Source: Thiosocius sp963808165
Lineage (GTDB): Bacteria > Pseudomonadota > Gammaproteobacteria > Chromatiales > Chromatiaceae
NCBI GenBank assembly: GCA_963808165.1
Contig: CAWEET010000007.1
Span: 124,001 to 188,000 of the forward strand
Reading direction: 5' to 3'
DNA length: 64,000 nt
The notes below the pieces were generated by a model. The model worked only from the letters and a program-made list of their open reading frames with translations, was not told the origin of the DNA and did not search any database. Position numbers and translations under genes: made by a program. Within the stretch, counting starts at the first letter, position 1; every line of letters begins with the position of its first letter. Of this stretch, positions 44,308 to 53,541 are shown one piece after another.

Positions 44308-45612
44308 TCAGGGCACGTGCGATCGGTGCAACGCGGCATAAAAAAAACCGTCCGTGTCATCGACACCCGGCAGCAACTGTACACCTTTGCCGGCCCGGAT
44401 TCCGGTCGTGAGCGGCAATTCGACAGGCTCTGCATCTTCGTGGCGCCGACAAAAGGCATCGACCTGCCGCTCGTTCTCGGCCGGCAGCAAGGAACAACTC
44501 GCGTAAAGCAGCCGCCCCCCCGGAAGCAGCCGCGACCACATCGCATCGAGGACGGCTGCCTGTCGAGCGACCAGGCCCGCGACATCATCGGCACGCCGCA
44601 GCAGGCGGATATCGGGATGGCGTCGCATCACACCGGTAGCCGAGCATGGCGCATCGATCAGAATACGGTCATAGCGCAGGCTGCCCCAGCCGCTGTCCGG
44701 CAGATCAGACGCGTCGCCAACCTGAAGCTCCGCATCACAGCCGGCACGGGTGAGATTTTCAGCCACGCGAGCGAGCCGACCGGCATCGATATCCAGCGCG
44801 GTGACGCGCAGACCAGGGACCCGCTGCAGCATGTCCAGGGTTTTACCGCCCGGAGCCGCGCAGGCGTCGAGCACCTGCTGGCCGGGATGCAGATCGAGAA
44901 AACTACCGGCCAGTTGGGCGCCGGCGTCCTGCACCGAGACCAGACCCTGGGCAAAGCCGGGCAGCCGATCGACGCCCACGGGGCTTTCCAATACCACGGC
45001 GGTCGGTACCGACGCATGCGCACGCGCCGAGATGCCGGCCGTCGTCAAACGATCCAGATAGTCGGCCCGATTGACCTGATTCAGATCGACCCGCAGGGTC
45101 AGCGTCGGGCGCTGCTGCAACGCACTGAGGATCTGCGCATGGTGCTGCGGCCAGGCCGCACTGATCGCCCGGTAGAGCCAGTCGGGTTGCGCGTACCGGA
45201 CCGACTCGTCGGCATCCACGCGGCGGGCCAGTGACTCGTATTCGCGCTGCAGCCGACGCAACACCCCGTTGACCAGTTTGCTCGCCCACCCCTTGCCGAG
45301 TGCACGTGTCGCCTCGACCGCGGTCGACAGCGCCGCATGCGACGGAACCCGGCTGTAGAAAAGCTGATAGGCACCCAGCAGGAGCAGGACATGCAGATCA
45401 CGATCCTTCCTCCTGAACGGCTTGCGCAACAGCCCTGCAACCAGCGCATCGAGCCGTCGATACCAGCGACAGACCCCGTAGCTCAGCTCGGCGGCAAGCG
45501 CCCGGTCGCGCTCTTCCAACAGTGCCGGCATCGACGCCAGCGCATCGTCGAGAGAACGTCCCTCGAGCACGGCCAGCACATTGCCGACCGCGATCAGGCG
45601 CGGGTCATCCAA
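44308..45612 (-). CDS. rsmB: 16S rRNA (cytosine-967-C5)-methyltransferase RsmB
   Basis: The 434-residue protein has an N-terminal NusB-like RNA-binding domain (about 1-140) and a C-terminal SAM-dependent methyltransferase. The two catalytic cysteines are in DAPCSATGVMRRHPD and YASCSLLPAEN. SAM-binding segments are LDACAAPGGKTLDML and TALDIDAGRL. The start overlaps fmt by 8 bases, and the DUF4390 gene follows 3 bases after the stop, so the operon is tight. Confidence 0.97.
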   Translation of the reverse strand: MDDPRLIAVGNVLAVLEGRSLDDALASMPALLEERDRALAAELSYGVCRWYRRLDALVAGLLRKPFRRKDRDLHVLLLLGAYQLFYSRVPSHAALSTAVEATRALGKGWASKLVNGVLRRLQREYESLARRVDADESVRYAQPDWLYRAISAAWPQHHAQILSALQQRPTLTLRVDLNQVNRADYLDRLTTAGISARAHASVPTAVVLESPVGVDRLPGFAQGLVSVQDAGAQLAGSFLDLHPGQQVLDACAAPGGKTLDMLQRVPGLRVTALDIDAGRLARVAENLTRAGCDAELQVGDASDLPDSGWGSLRYDRILIDAPCSATGVMRRHPDIRLLRRADDVAGLVARQAAVLDAMWSRLLPGGRLLYASCSLLPAENERQVDAFCRRHEDAEPVELPLTTGIRAGKGVQLLPGVDDTDGFFYAALHRSHVP

Positions 45613-46540
45613 GCACTACACCCTGGATGCGGTTGGCATTGATGAAATCTGCCGCACCCATGGCTCGCTTGCCCGGCAGTTGCAACTCGGTGATTCGGAG
45701 CAGCCCATTGCCGGTAGCCACGTCGATGCCGACGCGAGCCGCATTCATCACCAATCCAGGCTCCCCGCCCACGCCGGTGATCGAATGGGCCTGCCAGATG
45801 CGCAAGCTCGCGTCCTCGAACCGGGTCTGCGCCACGGGCCATGGATTGAATGCCCGCACCTGGCGCTCGATCTCCTCTGCCGGACGCATCCAGTCGATCG
45901 CGGCCTCGGACTTGTCGAGCTTGCGCGCATAGCAGGACAGACTTTCGTCCTGCGGCCGGGCGACAAGGCTGCCGTCGAGGATTCCGGGCAAGGCCTCGAT
46001 CAGGGCCTCGGCGCCCAGCACCGACAGGCGGTCGTGCAGGCTACCGCCGGTTTCATCGGAGCCGAGCGTCACCTCCTCGACCAAATACATCGGACCGGTG
46101 TCCAGGCCCTGCTCCATGCGCATGATGGTGACACCGGACTTGGCGTCTCCGGCGAGTATCGCGCGCTGGATCGGCGCCGCGCCGCGCCAGCGCGGCAAGA
46201 CCGAGGCGTGGATGTTCACGCAGCCCAGCCGCGGCACATCCAGGACCGGCTTTGGCAACAGCAGCCCGTAAGCGACCACCACCATCAGGTCGACAGCCAA
46301 CGATTGCAGTTCAGCGACCGTCGCGGGGTCCTTGAAATTTACCGGCTGGTAGACGTCGAGGCCGGCATCCATGGCGACCTCTTTAACCGGACCGGCAGCC
46401 AGCTTCCGGCCACGCCCGGAGGGTCGGTCCGGCTGTGTATAGACCCCCACCACCCGATGCGGCGATGCCAGCAGGGCGCGTAAGGGCGGTACCGAGAACT
46501 CGGGGGTACCGGCAAACACAATGCGTTTCGGATGGCTCAT
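45605..46540 (-). CDS. fmt: Methionyl-tRNA formyltransferase
   Basis: The 311-residue enzyme formylates the initiator Met-tRNA using 10-formyl-tetrahydrofolate. The formyl-transfer domain has GTPEFSVPPL near the N-terminus and the catalytic NIHASVLPRWRGAAPIQRA segment with the Asn-His pair, and the following MRMEQGLDTGPM carries the third catalytic residue (Asp). The C-terminal OB-fold tRNA-binding domain follows. It lies between def and rsmB, with a 211-base GC-rich spacer upstream (46541-46751) in which I see no gene. Confidence 0.97.
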   Translation of the reverse strand: MSHPKRIVFAGTPEFSVPPLRALLASPHRVVGVYTQPDRPSGRGRKLAAGPVKEVAMDAGLDVYQPVNFKDPATVAELQSLAVDLMVVVAYGLLLPKPVLDVPRLGCVNIHASVLPRWRGAAPIQRAILAGDAKSGVTIMRMEQGLDTGPMYLVEEVTLGSDETGGSLHDRLSVLGAEALIEALPGILDGSLVARPQDESLSCYARKLDKSEAAIDWMRPAEEIERQVRAFNPWPVAQTRFEDASLRIWQAHSITGVGGEPGLVMNAARVGIDVATGNGLLRITELQLPGKRAMGAADFINANRIQGVVLG

Positions 46541-46751
46541 TGCTCGACTCTAGTAGATCTTCAACCGGCTACCCGCGAAAGGGTTGGGTCCGCCATGCAC
46601 CGGGACAGGAATCGTGGCACTTGTCACTGACCGGCCGCCTCGGGACACATCCGCACAGTCCGAGCGCAGGCAGGGACGTGGGCGGGAAATTTAAGCGAAG
46701 CAGCCAAGCCGACGCACCGGCAAGCGTCGCTGAGGCGTCAGGACCGCCTGT

Positions 46752-47282
46752 TCAGATTGCGCGACGCTTCTGCTGCTTTTCGCCCGACTGCCGGGATTCC
46801 TTCTCGAGCTTCTTACGGATACGCTGCCGCTTCAGGCTGGACAGGTAGTCGACGAAGAGCTTGCCGTCGAGATGATCGATTTCGTGCTGGATACATACCG
46901 CCAGCAGGCCGTCGGCATCCATCTCGAAGGCATTACCTTCCCTATCCTGGGCGCGGACACGGACCCTCTCGGCTCGCTGCACCGTCTCATAGACGCCCGG
47001 AACCGACAGGCAACCCTCATCCATCTCTTCCTCTCCATCCCTGGCGAGGATCTCCGGGTTGATCAGGGCCAGCGGCTGGCTGCGGTCTTCCGAAATATCG
47101 ATCACTATCAGCCGGCACGGCTCATCGACCTGGATAGCCGCCAGCCCGATGCCCGGGGCCTGGTACATGGTCTCGAACATGTCGTCGATCAGCTGACGGA
47201 CCTTGTCGTCGACCTGCGCCACCGGCTTGGCGACGTTGCGCAGACGCGCGTCGGGAAAGTGCAGGATATCGAGGATCGCCAT
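46752..47282 (-). CDS. def: Peptide deformylase
   Basis: With the ATG at 47282 (MAILDILHFPDARLRNVAKPV) the enzyme has 176 residues; an in-frame ATG at 47300 adds six residues and is less likely. It removes the N-formyl group from new proteins. The three active-site motifs are GIGLAAIQV, EGCLSVPG (metal Cys) and QHEIDHLDG (HExxH). A highly basic C-terminal extension (SSLKRQRIRKKLEKE, then QQKRRAI) may contact the ribosome. It is first in the def-fmt-rsmB operon and divergent from the LysM gene. Confidence 0.97.
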   Translation of the reverse strand: MAILDILHFPDARLRNVAKPVAQVDDKVRQLIDDMFETMYQAPGIGLAAIQVDEPCRLIVIDISEDRSQPLALINPEILARDGEEEMDEGCLSVPGVYETVQRAERVRVRAQDREGNAFEMDADGLLAVCIQHEIDHLDGKLFVDYLSSLKRQRIRKKLEKESRQSGEKQQKRRAI

Positions 47283-47469
47283 GTTCTCTCTCGCGTTCAA
47301 AGTTTCGGTTCAACAATCACCGCCAGGCAACTGTTTGCGCTAAAATTTCCCCAATGATTCGCCGGTATCGGCGAGCCAGCCTAAAGGGATGACCACCTCA
47401 GGCCGTAAATAATACCGCAATCCTGCTTTTTTGACCGATCGGAAGTCGCCATTGCGCCAAGGGAATTCC

Positions 47470-48522
47470 ATGTTTAAAGCCTGCAAAAGTCTGATCCTGC
47501 TGATGTCGTGCGCCCTTCTTGTCCCGCTCGCACTGGCAGACGATCTGCTCCGCGCCGACCATCCGGATCGCTACAGGGTGGTCAAGGGAGACACGCTGTG
47601 GGATATCTCCGGCCGGTTCCTGCGCAGCCCCTGGCGCTGGCCGGAGATCTGGCACGTCAACCCGCAGATCGCCAACCCGCACCTGATCTACCCGGGAGAC
47701 GAACTCGAGCTCGTCTACATCGACGGGGAGCCGCGGCTGCAGCTGCGCCGCGGGCCGCTCAAACTGTCGCCGACCGTGCGTTCGAGCCCGTGGGACGGGG
47801 CCATACCGACCATTCCGGTGGATGCCATCGGCCCGTTCCTGACCCGCCCCTACGTGCTTGACGAGGTGCAACTGGACAATGCCCCTTATATCGTCGATTT
47901 TTCCGACGAGCACATCCTCGGCGGCGCGGGCTGGAAGGCCTATGTGCGCGCCATCACGTCGAGCGATATCCTCAAGTACGAGATTGTCCGCCCGGGTGAC
48001 GCCTATCGTGACGCGGACACCGACGAGATCCTCGGCTACGAGGCCACCTACGTCGGGACCACCGAGTTGCAGCGCACCGGCGACCCCGCCACGGTGTTCA
48101 TCAACTCGACAGAACTCGAATCGGTCATCGGGGACCGCCTGATCCCGGCCGGCGAAGACAAAGCCACGGCGCATTTCACGCCACACGCCCCCGCGGAGCC
48201 AGTCGAAGGAAGCATCATTTCGGTGCTCAACGGCGTCAGCCAGATCGGCCAGTTTAACGTGGTGGTACTCGACCGCGGCGCGGTCGATGGCCTGGATCCC
48301 GGCACGGTGCTGCGGGTCGACCAGCGCGGCGAAACGATCCGCGACCTGGTGTCCCGCCGGCGGGACATCGTCACCTTTTCCCAGCGGCGTGATTTCGTCA
48401 CCCTCCCGGACGAAGAGGCCGGTCTGCTGATGGTGTTCCGCACGTTCGAGCGGGTAAGCTTCGGTCTGATCATGCACGCAATCCGGCCCATCCATGTCGA
48501 CGACAAGGTGCGCAACCCCTGA
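47470..48522 (+). CDS. LysM-domain secreted protein
   Basis: Starting at ATG 47470 (MFKACKSLILLMSCALLV), the protein has 350 residues. Residues 1-23 are a signal peptide ending in ALA, followed closely by one LysM peptidoglycan-binding domain (YRVVKGDTLWDISGRF, then WPEIWHVNPQI and HLIYPGDELEL). The rest (about 90-350) is a beta-rich region of unknown role. Its position directly before dprA and smg, in the def neighbourhood, is common in gammaproteobacteria. Confidence 0.93.
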   Translation: MFKACKSLILLMSCALLVPLALADDLLRADHPDRYRVVKGDTLWDISGRFLRSPWRWPEIWHVNPQIANPHLIYPGDELELVYIDGEPRLQLRRGPLKLSPTVRSSPWDGAIPTIPVDAIGPFLTRPYVLDEVQLDNAPYIVDFSDEHILGGAGWKAYVRAITSSDILKYEIVRPGDAYRDADTDEILGYEATYVGTTELQRTGDPATVFINSTELESVIGDRLIPAGEDKATAHFTPHAPAEPVEGSIISVLNGVSQIGQFNVVVLDRGAVDGLDPGTVLRVDQRGETIRDLVSRRRDIVTFSQRRDFVTLPDEEAGLLMVFRTFERVSFGLIMHAIRPIHVDDKVRNP

Positions 48523-48548
48523 CAGGAAGAACCGTGTCGCGAGGTTGA

Positions 48549-49661
48549 ATGGACTCAGCCCCTTCCGATGAAGTCGCCGCCTGGTGCGTGCTCCTGCGCG
48601 CACCGGACGTTGGCTGTCAGACCCTCAATCCGCTGCTCGTCAGTGGCATGCCGGCCACCCAGCTGCTCGCCCAACCTCCGGCGCTCCTCCCGGCAGCGCT
48701 GCGCGACTATCTGCGCTCACCCGACTGGTCGGGTGCCGAGACCGATATGCGTTGGCTGGAGCAAGCGCGCAATTATCTGCTCAGGATCACCGACCCGGGT
48801 TACCCGGCGCTTCTGCGGGAGCTGTCCAGCCCGCCCAGCGCGCTGTTCCTGCACGGCGATCCGGACCTATTGGGTTTGCCACAACTCGCAATCGTTGGCA
48901 GCCGCAATCCCACTACGGGCGGGCGCCGGACGGCCGGAGAGTTTGCCGGCTTCCTGGCGGCCAGCGGACTGATCGTTGCCAGCGGCCTGGCCACCGGGAT
49001 CGATGCCGCCGCGCACCAGGGAGCACTGGACGCCGACGGCCTGACGCTGGCGGTCACCGGCACCGGCCTCGATCGTGTTTACCCGGCGCGCAACCGGGCG
49101 CTCGCCCACGACATTGCGATGAATGGGCTGCTGGTCTCCGAATTCCCCTGTAGAACGCCTCCGCTACCCGGCAATTTTCCGCGCAGGAATCGAATTCTGG
49201 CCGGATTGTCGCTCGGCACCCTGGTCGTCGAGGCGGCGACTCAGAGCGGCTCACTGATCACGGCCCGTCTGGCGGGCGAGGCAGGGCGTGAGGTGTTTGC
49301 GATACCCGGGTCGATCCACAATCCGCTCGCGCGCGGCTGTCACGCGCTGATCCGCGACGGAGCGAAACTGGTGGAGACTGGCCAGCACGTGCTGGAAGAG
49401 CTGGCGCCGCTGCTCCACGAGACCGGTTTCAGTCCACATTCTGTGCCGGCAACACCGGAACCGGTGGCGGCACCGATGGACGCACAGCACCGTGAGCTGC
49501 TCGATGCGATGGGCTACGACCCTGTGACCACCGACGAACTGGTTACAAGAACTGGATTCGCAGCTGCCGAGGTATCCTCGATCCTGCTGTTGCTCGAGTT
49601 ACAGGGTCATGTATCATCGGCAGCAGGTGGACAGTTCACACGACTTGAAAATCGCCCATAG
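48549..49661 (+). CDS. dprA: DNA-processing protein DprA
   Basis: The 370-residue protein loads RecA on incoming single-stranded DNA during natural transformation. Domain order: a SAM-like N-terminal part (about 1-80), the extended Rossmann fold with the nucleotide/DNA-binding GSRNPTTGGRRTAGEFA and the SGLATGIDAAAHQGAL segment, and a C-terminal winged-helix domain (about 310-370; TTDELVTRTGFAAAEVSSIL). It is full-length. DprA occurs in many species that are not known to be transformable, so this alone does not prove competence. Confidence 0.96.
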   Translation: MDSAPSDEVAAWCVLLRAPDVGCQTLNPLLVSGMPATQLLAQPPALLPAALRDYLRSPDWSGAETDMRWLEQARNYLLRITDPGYPALLRELSSPPSALFLHGDPDLLGLPQLAIVGSRNPTTGGRRTAGEFAGFLAASGLIVASGLATGIDAAAHQGALDADGLTLAVTGTGLDRVYPARNRALAHDIAMNGLLVSEFPCRTPPLPGNFPRRNRILAGLSLGTLVVEAATQSGSLITARLAGEAGREVFAIPGSIHNPLARGCHALIRDGAKLVETGQHVLEELAPLLHETGFSPHSVPATPEPVAAPMDAQHRELLDAMGYDPVTTDELVTRTGFAAAEVSSILLLLELQGHVSSAAGGQFTRLENRP

Positions 49662-49748
49662 TGAACCCATTTCCCGCCTTAACCGGCCCGAAACGGGACG
49701 CACCCCGCCGTCCTCTGTGGCCTCCCTTTCTCCTCCAGGAAGACTGCC

Positions 49749-50228
49749 GTGAACGAAAACGTCATCGACGTCTTAATCTATATCTACGAGAATTATATGG
49801 ACGCGGAGGAATCCGTTCCGACCGACCAGATTACGCTCGAAGAGGAACTGGTGCAGGCCGGGTTCCCACAAGGAGAGATAAAAAAGGCATTCAATTGGCT
49901 GGACGAATTGGCCTGGCGTCAGGGCAGCCTGGCCTATGCCGATGCCCAACCGAATCGTTCGATGCGGATTTACAGCGAGCCCGAGCAGCGGCGTATCGAC
50001 CTGGAGATCCAGGGCATGCTGCTGTACCTGGAGCAGACGGGCATACTGGATCCGATGAGCCGCGAACTGGTCATCGAGCGGGCGATGGCGATCGAGAGCG
50101 AGGAACTGACCGCGGATGACGTAAAATGGGTGGTGTTACTAGTCCTGCTGAACCAGCCGGGACAGGAGAACGCCTTCGCCCTGATGGAAGAACTGGTATA
50201 CAACGGCGAGCCGCTGTACCTGCACTGA
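49749..50228 (+). CDS. smg: Smg protein (DUF494)
   Basis: The 159-residue protein begins with a GTG at 49749 (MNENVIDVLIYIYENYM), preceded by an AGGAAGA ribosome-binding stretch. The ENYMDAE segment and the end QENAFALMEELVYNGEPLYLH are typical of Smg. Its function is not established. It lies between dprA and topA, as in many gammaproteobacteria. Confidence 0.95.
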   Translation: MNENVIDVLIYIYENYMDAEESVPTDQITLEEELVQAGFPQGEIKKAFNWLDELAWRQGSLAYADAQPNRSMRIYSEPEQRRIDLEIQGMLLYLEQTGILDPMSRELVIERAMAIESEELTADDVKWVVLLVLLNQPGQENAFALMEELVYNGEPLYLH

Positions 50229-50298
50229 GGGGACTCTCTCCCCGCACTCCCGCGCCATCGCGGAGCGTCCAGAACGACTGGCTCGGCGAAACGCGTGC

Positions 50299-50334
50299 TT
50301 GACACCCCTCCTGCCGTCCGGCTATCCGTATAAA
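50299..50334 (+). promoter_or_regulatory. Candidate promoter of topA
   Basis: A perfect TTGACA (50299-50304) lies about 115 bases before the topA ATG. A TATCCG hexamer is 18 bases further on, and a better TATAAA (50329-50334) is 24 bases away, too far for a standard promoter. One of them may serve as -10. Confidence 0.4.
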
Positions 50335-50419
50335 AGGCGGGAACGGCAGTACCCACCACTAAACCCATCGACCCGGGCGAAGACGGCGCGGGTTTTTCAA
50401 CACGGCAGCGCTGCAACGC

Positions 50420-52723
50420 ATGAACCTGGTAATTGTCGAATCACCGGCCAAGGCCAAGACCATCAAGAAATACCTGGGCAAGGATTTCGAGGTGCTCGCC
50501 TCGTACGGACACGTCCGGGACCTGGTACCCAAAGAGGGCGCTGTGGACCCGGGCAACGACTTCTCGATGAAATACCAGGTGATCGACCGCAACGACAAAC
50601 ACGTCAAGGCAATCACCACAAAGCTCAAGGATGCCGACGCCCTGTATCTCGCGACCGACCCCGACCGTGAGGGTGAGGCGATCTCCTGGCATCTGTACGA
50701 GCTACTCAAGGGGAAGCGCGTACTGAAGGACAAGGCGGTGCACCGCGTGGTGTTCAACGAAATCACGAAAAAGGCGGTGCAGGACGCCGTCGCGCACCCA
50801 CGCGAGCTGTCCATGGACCTGGTCAATGCCCAGCAGGCGCGGCGGGCCCTCGATTACCTGGTCGGTTTCAACCTCTCACCACTGCTCTGGAAGAAGGTCC
50901 GACGCGGCCTCTCGGCAGGCCGGGTGCAGAGTCCCGCACTGCGGCTGATCTGCGAACGCGAGGCAGAAATCGAGGCGTTCGAGACCCGTGAATACTGGAC
51001 CATCGAGGCCGACACCGAGAAAGAAGGCCAGGCCTTCAGCGCCAAACTGACACATTTCGCCGACGAAAAGCTCCATCAGTTTTCGGTTACCGGCGAGGAA
51101 CGGGCCGCCGACATCGAAAAGGCCCTGCACGCGGCGGCCGCAGGCCGGCTGAGCGTCCTCAAGGTTGAGAAAAAACAGCGTAAACGCAATCCCGCTGCAC
51201 CCTTTACGACCTCGACCCTGCAACAGGAAGCGTCGCGCAAGCTGGGCTTCACTGCGCAGCGCACCATGCGCATCGCGCAGCAACTCTACGAGGGTGTCGA
51301 TATCGGCAACGGAGCAGTCGGCCTGATCACCTACATGCGAACGGACTCGGTCAACCTGGCCGACGAGGCGATCGCCGAACTGCGCGAATTCATCGGCAAC
51401 AGGTATGGCACGGACGAACTTCCGAAATCGCCGCGCCAGTACAAAACCAAGGCCAAGAATGCCCAGGAGGCGCATGAGGCGATTCGCCCGACTTCAGTAC
51501 TGAACACGCCCGAGGACCTTGCCAGACACCTCGACCGGGACCAGTTGAAACTCTATGGTCTCATCTGGAAGCGCACCGTCGCATGCCAAATGATCCATGC
51601 GACGATCGACACAGTCGCCGCCGACCTCGGCGCCGGTGAGGGCAATGTCTTCCGGGCGAACGGCTCGACCATCGCCAGACCCGGCTTCATCCAGGTCTAC
51701 CTGGAGGGCAAGGACGACGCGAAGCCGGGCGAAGACGACGAGAAGATGCTACCCCCGTTGAAGGAGGGCGAAAGCCTGCAGCTGAATAAGATCCGGCCCG
51801 AGCAGCATTTCACTGAGCCACCGCCGCGCTACAGCGAGGCCAGCCTGGTCAAGGCGCTGGAGGAATTCGGCATAGGCCGGCCATCGACCTATGCCTCCAT
51901 CATCTCGACGCTGCAGGACCGCGAGTATGTCGAGATGGACAAGAAGCGCTTCATACCGACCGACGTCGGCCGGGTGGTCAACAAGTTCCTGACCAACTAC
52001 TTCACGCAATACGTGGACTATGACTTCACGGCCCGTCTCGAGGACGAGCTGGATGCAGTGTCACGCGGCGAGGAAGAGTGGATACCGCTGTTGGAGAAGT
52101 TCTGGCAGCCATTCAAGGACCGCATCGATCATACCCAGGAGAATGTCCAGCGCTCCGACGTCACGCAAGAGAAGATTGACGAAAAATGCCCCAAGTGCCA
52201 GGGCCAACTGGCCATCCGGCTGGGCCGCAACGGCAGCTTCATCGGTTGCACCAACTATCCGGAGTGCGACTATACGCGCAACCTCGACGACGACGGCAGC
52301 GCCGGCGCCGAGCCCGAGAAGGTCGGACGCGACTGCCCGGAGTGCGGCTCGGAACTGGTGTTCAAACAAGGCCGCTATGGCAAGTTCATCGGCTGCTCGG
52401 GCTACCCCAAATGCCGCTTCATCGAACCCCTGGAAAAACCCAAGGACACCGGCGTCGGATGCCCCAAGTGCCACAAGGGCACGCTGATGCAGCGTAAGTC
52501 GCGTCGTGGCAAGGTGTTTTTTTCGTGCTCGACCTACCCAAAGTGCGATTACGCCGTTTGGAACGAGCCGATCGCCGAGCCGTGTCCGAACTGCGGATGG
52601 CCGGTGCTGACGATCAAGACCACCAAGCGCAGCGGCACGCAGAAAGTCTGCCCGCAGCAGGATTGCTCGTTCGCCGAGCCCTACGAGGCGGCACCTGTCG
52701 CGGGCACCGCCGAAGGCGAATGA
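50420..52723 (+). CDS. topA: DNA topoisomerase I
   Basis: The 767-residue type IA topoisomerase relaxes negative supercoils. The TOPRIM domain opens the protein (LVIVESPAKAKTIKKYLG, with DPDREGEAISWHL carrying the metal-binding acidic residues). The catalytic Tyr is in GLITYMRTDSVNL (about residue 307). The C-terminus has four zinc-ribbon-like units: CPKC...CTNYPEC, CPEC...CSGYPKC, CPKC...CSTYPKC and CPNC...CPQQDC. The length is a little less than the E. coli enzyme. A promoter may lie at 50299-50334. Confidence 0.98.
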   Translation: MNLVIVESPAKAKTIKKYLGKDFEVLASYGHVRDLVPKEGAVDPGNDFSMKYQVIDRNDKHVKAITTKLKDADALYLATDPDREGEAISWHLYELLKGKRVLKDKAVHRVVFNEITKKAVQDAVAHPRELSMDLVNAQQARRALDYLVGFNLSPLLWKKVRRGLSAGRVQSPALRLICEREAEIEAFETREYWTIEADTEKEGQAFSAKLTHFADEKLHQFSVTGEERAADIEKALHAAAAGRLSVLKVEKKQRKRNPAAPFTTSTLQQEASRKLGFTAQRTMRIAQQLYEGVDIGNGAVGLITYMRTDSVNLADEAIAELREFIGNRYGTDELPKSPRQYKTKAKNAQEAHEAIRPTSVLNTPEDLARHLDRDQLKLYGLIWKRTVACQMIHATIDTVAADLGAGEGNVFRANGSTIARPGFIQVYLEGKDDAKPGEDDEKMLPPLKEGESLQLNKIRPEQHFTEPPPRYSEASLVKALEEFGIGRPSTYASIISTLQDREYVEMDKKRFIPTDVGRVVNKFLTNYFTQYVDYDFTARLEDELDAVSRGEEEWIPLLEKFWQPFKDRIDHTQENVQRSDVTQEKIDEKCPKCQGQLAIRLGRNGSFIGCTNYPECDYTRNLDDDGSAGAEPEKVGRDCPECGSELVFKQGRYGKFIGCSGYPKCRFIEPLEKPKDTGVGCPKCHKGTLMQRKSRRGKVFFSCSTYPKCDYAVWNEPIAEPCPNCGWPVLTIKTTKRSGTQKVCPQQDCSFAEPYEAAPVAGTAEGE

Positions 52724-52871
52724 CCGGGGACATCCATCGAACCGTGGCGCAAAGAGGCGACGCAGCCCGTGCGGAGTGGACGGCAACTGCGGCGCTCACC
52801 GGGATATCCGAAAAGGCCGCGGCCGCCGGCGCATCGGCAGGGTTGCTGCACGGCCGCATCGTAGCTTGCGT

Positions 52872-53444
52872 ATGAGCACGGGTCCGGCACGCCCCTTCCT
52901 CCTTCTCCGCGCCGCCGCAGTGCTTCGGTCCGGCGGCGTGATCGCCTACCCTACCGAGGCTGTCTACGGCCTCGGCTGCGATCCGCTGAACCAGAACGCC
53001 GTCCGTCGCCTGCTCGCTATCAAGAGGCGCCCGATGGACAAGGGCCTGATCATCATCGCCACCGACCTGGCGCAGCTTGAACCCTTCATCGAGCCGCCGA
53101 CGCCGGAAATCCGCCAGAAGCTGGATGCCAGCTGGCCGGGACCGGTCACCTGGCTGTTGCCGGCCAGACCGGGCACTCCCCATTGGCTGTGCGGCAGGCA
53201 CCCGTCTTTAGCGGTGCGGGTCACCGCACACCCTCTGGCCGCGGCGCTGTGCCGGGCTTTCGGCGGCCCACTGGTATCGACCAGCGCCAATCCCAGCGGA
53301 CGCCCTCCCGCGCGTTCACCGCTGCAGGCGCGCCTGCGCTGCCCGGCCGCCGACCTGGTGGTGCACGGCGCGACGGGCGACCTGGGCAGCCCCACGCCGA
53401 TCCTCGACGCCACATCCGGCAAAATACTCCGGGCCGGACGGTAA
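52872..53444 (+). CDS. tsaC: Threonylcarbamoyl-AMP synthase
   Basis: Starting at ATG 52872 (MSTGPARPFLLLRAAAVL) the protein has 190 residues, matching the short TsaC (YrdC) form that makes threonylcarbamoyl-adenylate for the t6A37 modification of tRNAs. Segments include GGVIAYPTEAVYGLGCDP, KRRPMDKGLIII, SWPGPVTWLLPA, RVTAHPLA and LVSTSANPSGRPP. The frame is open from 52776, but that region overlaps the gap after topA and has no family match. hemF follows about 97 bases later. Confidence 0.95.
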   Translation: MSTGPARPFLLLRAAAVLRSGGVIAYPTEAVYGLGCDPLNQNAVRRLLAIKRRPMDKGLIIIATDLAQLEPFIEPPTPEIRQKLDASWPGPVTWLLPARPGTPHWLCGRHPSLAVRVTAHPLAAALCRAFGGPLVSTSANPSGRPPARSPLQARLRCPAADLVVHGATGDLGSPTPILDATSGKILRAGR

Positions 53445-53541
53445 TCTGCCGTAGCCGAGGCCCTGTGGCCCTCAATCCCGACAAGCTTTCGGAGCCACCG
53501 GCTCCGGCGACGGTTGAGCATGTCGTGGCAACTCTGGTCAA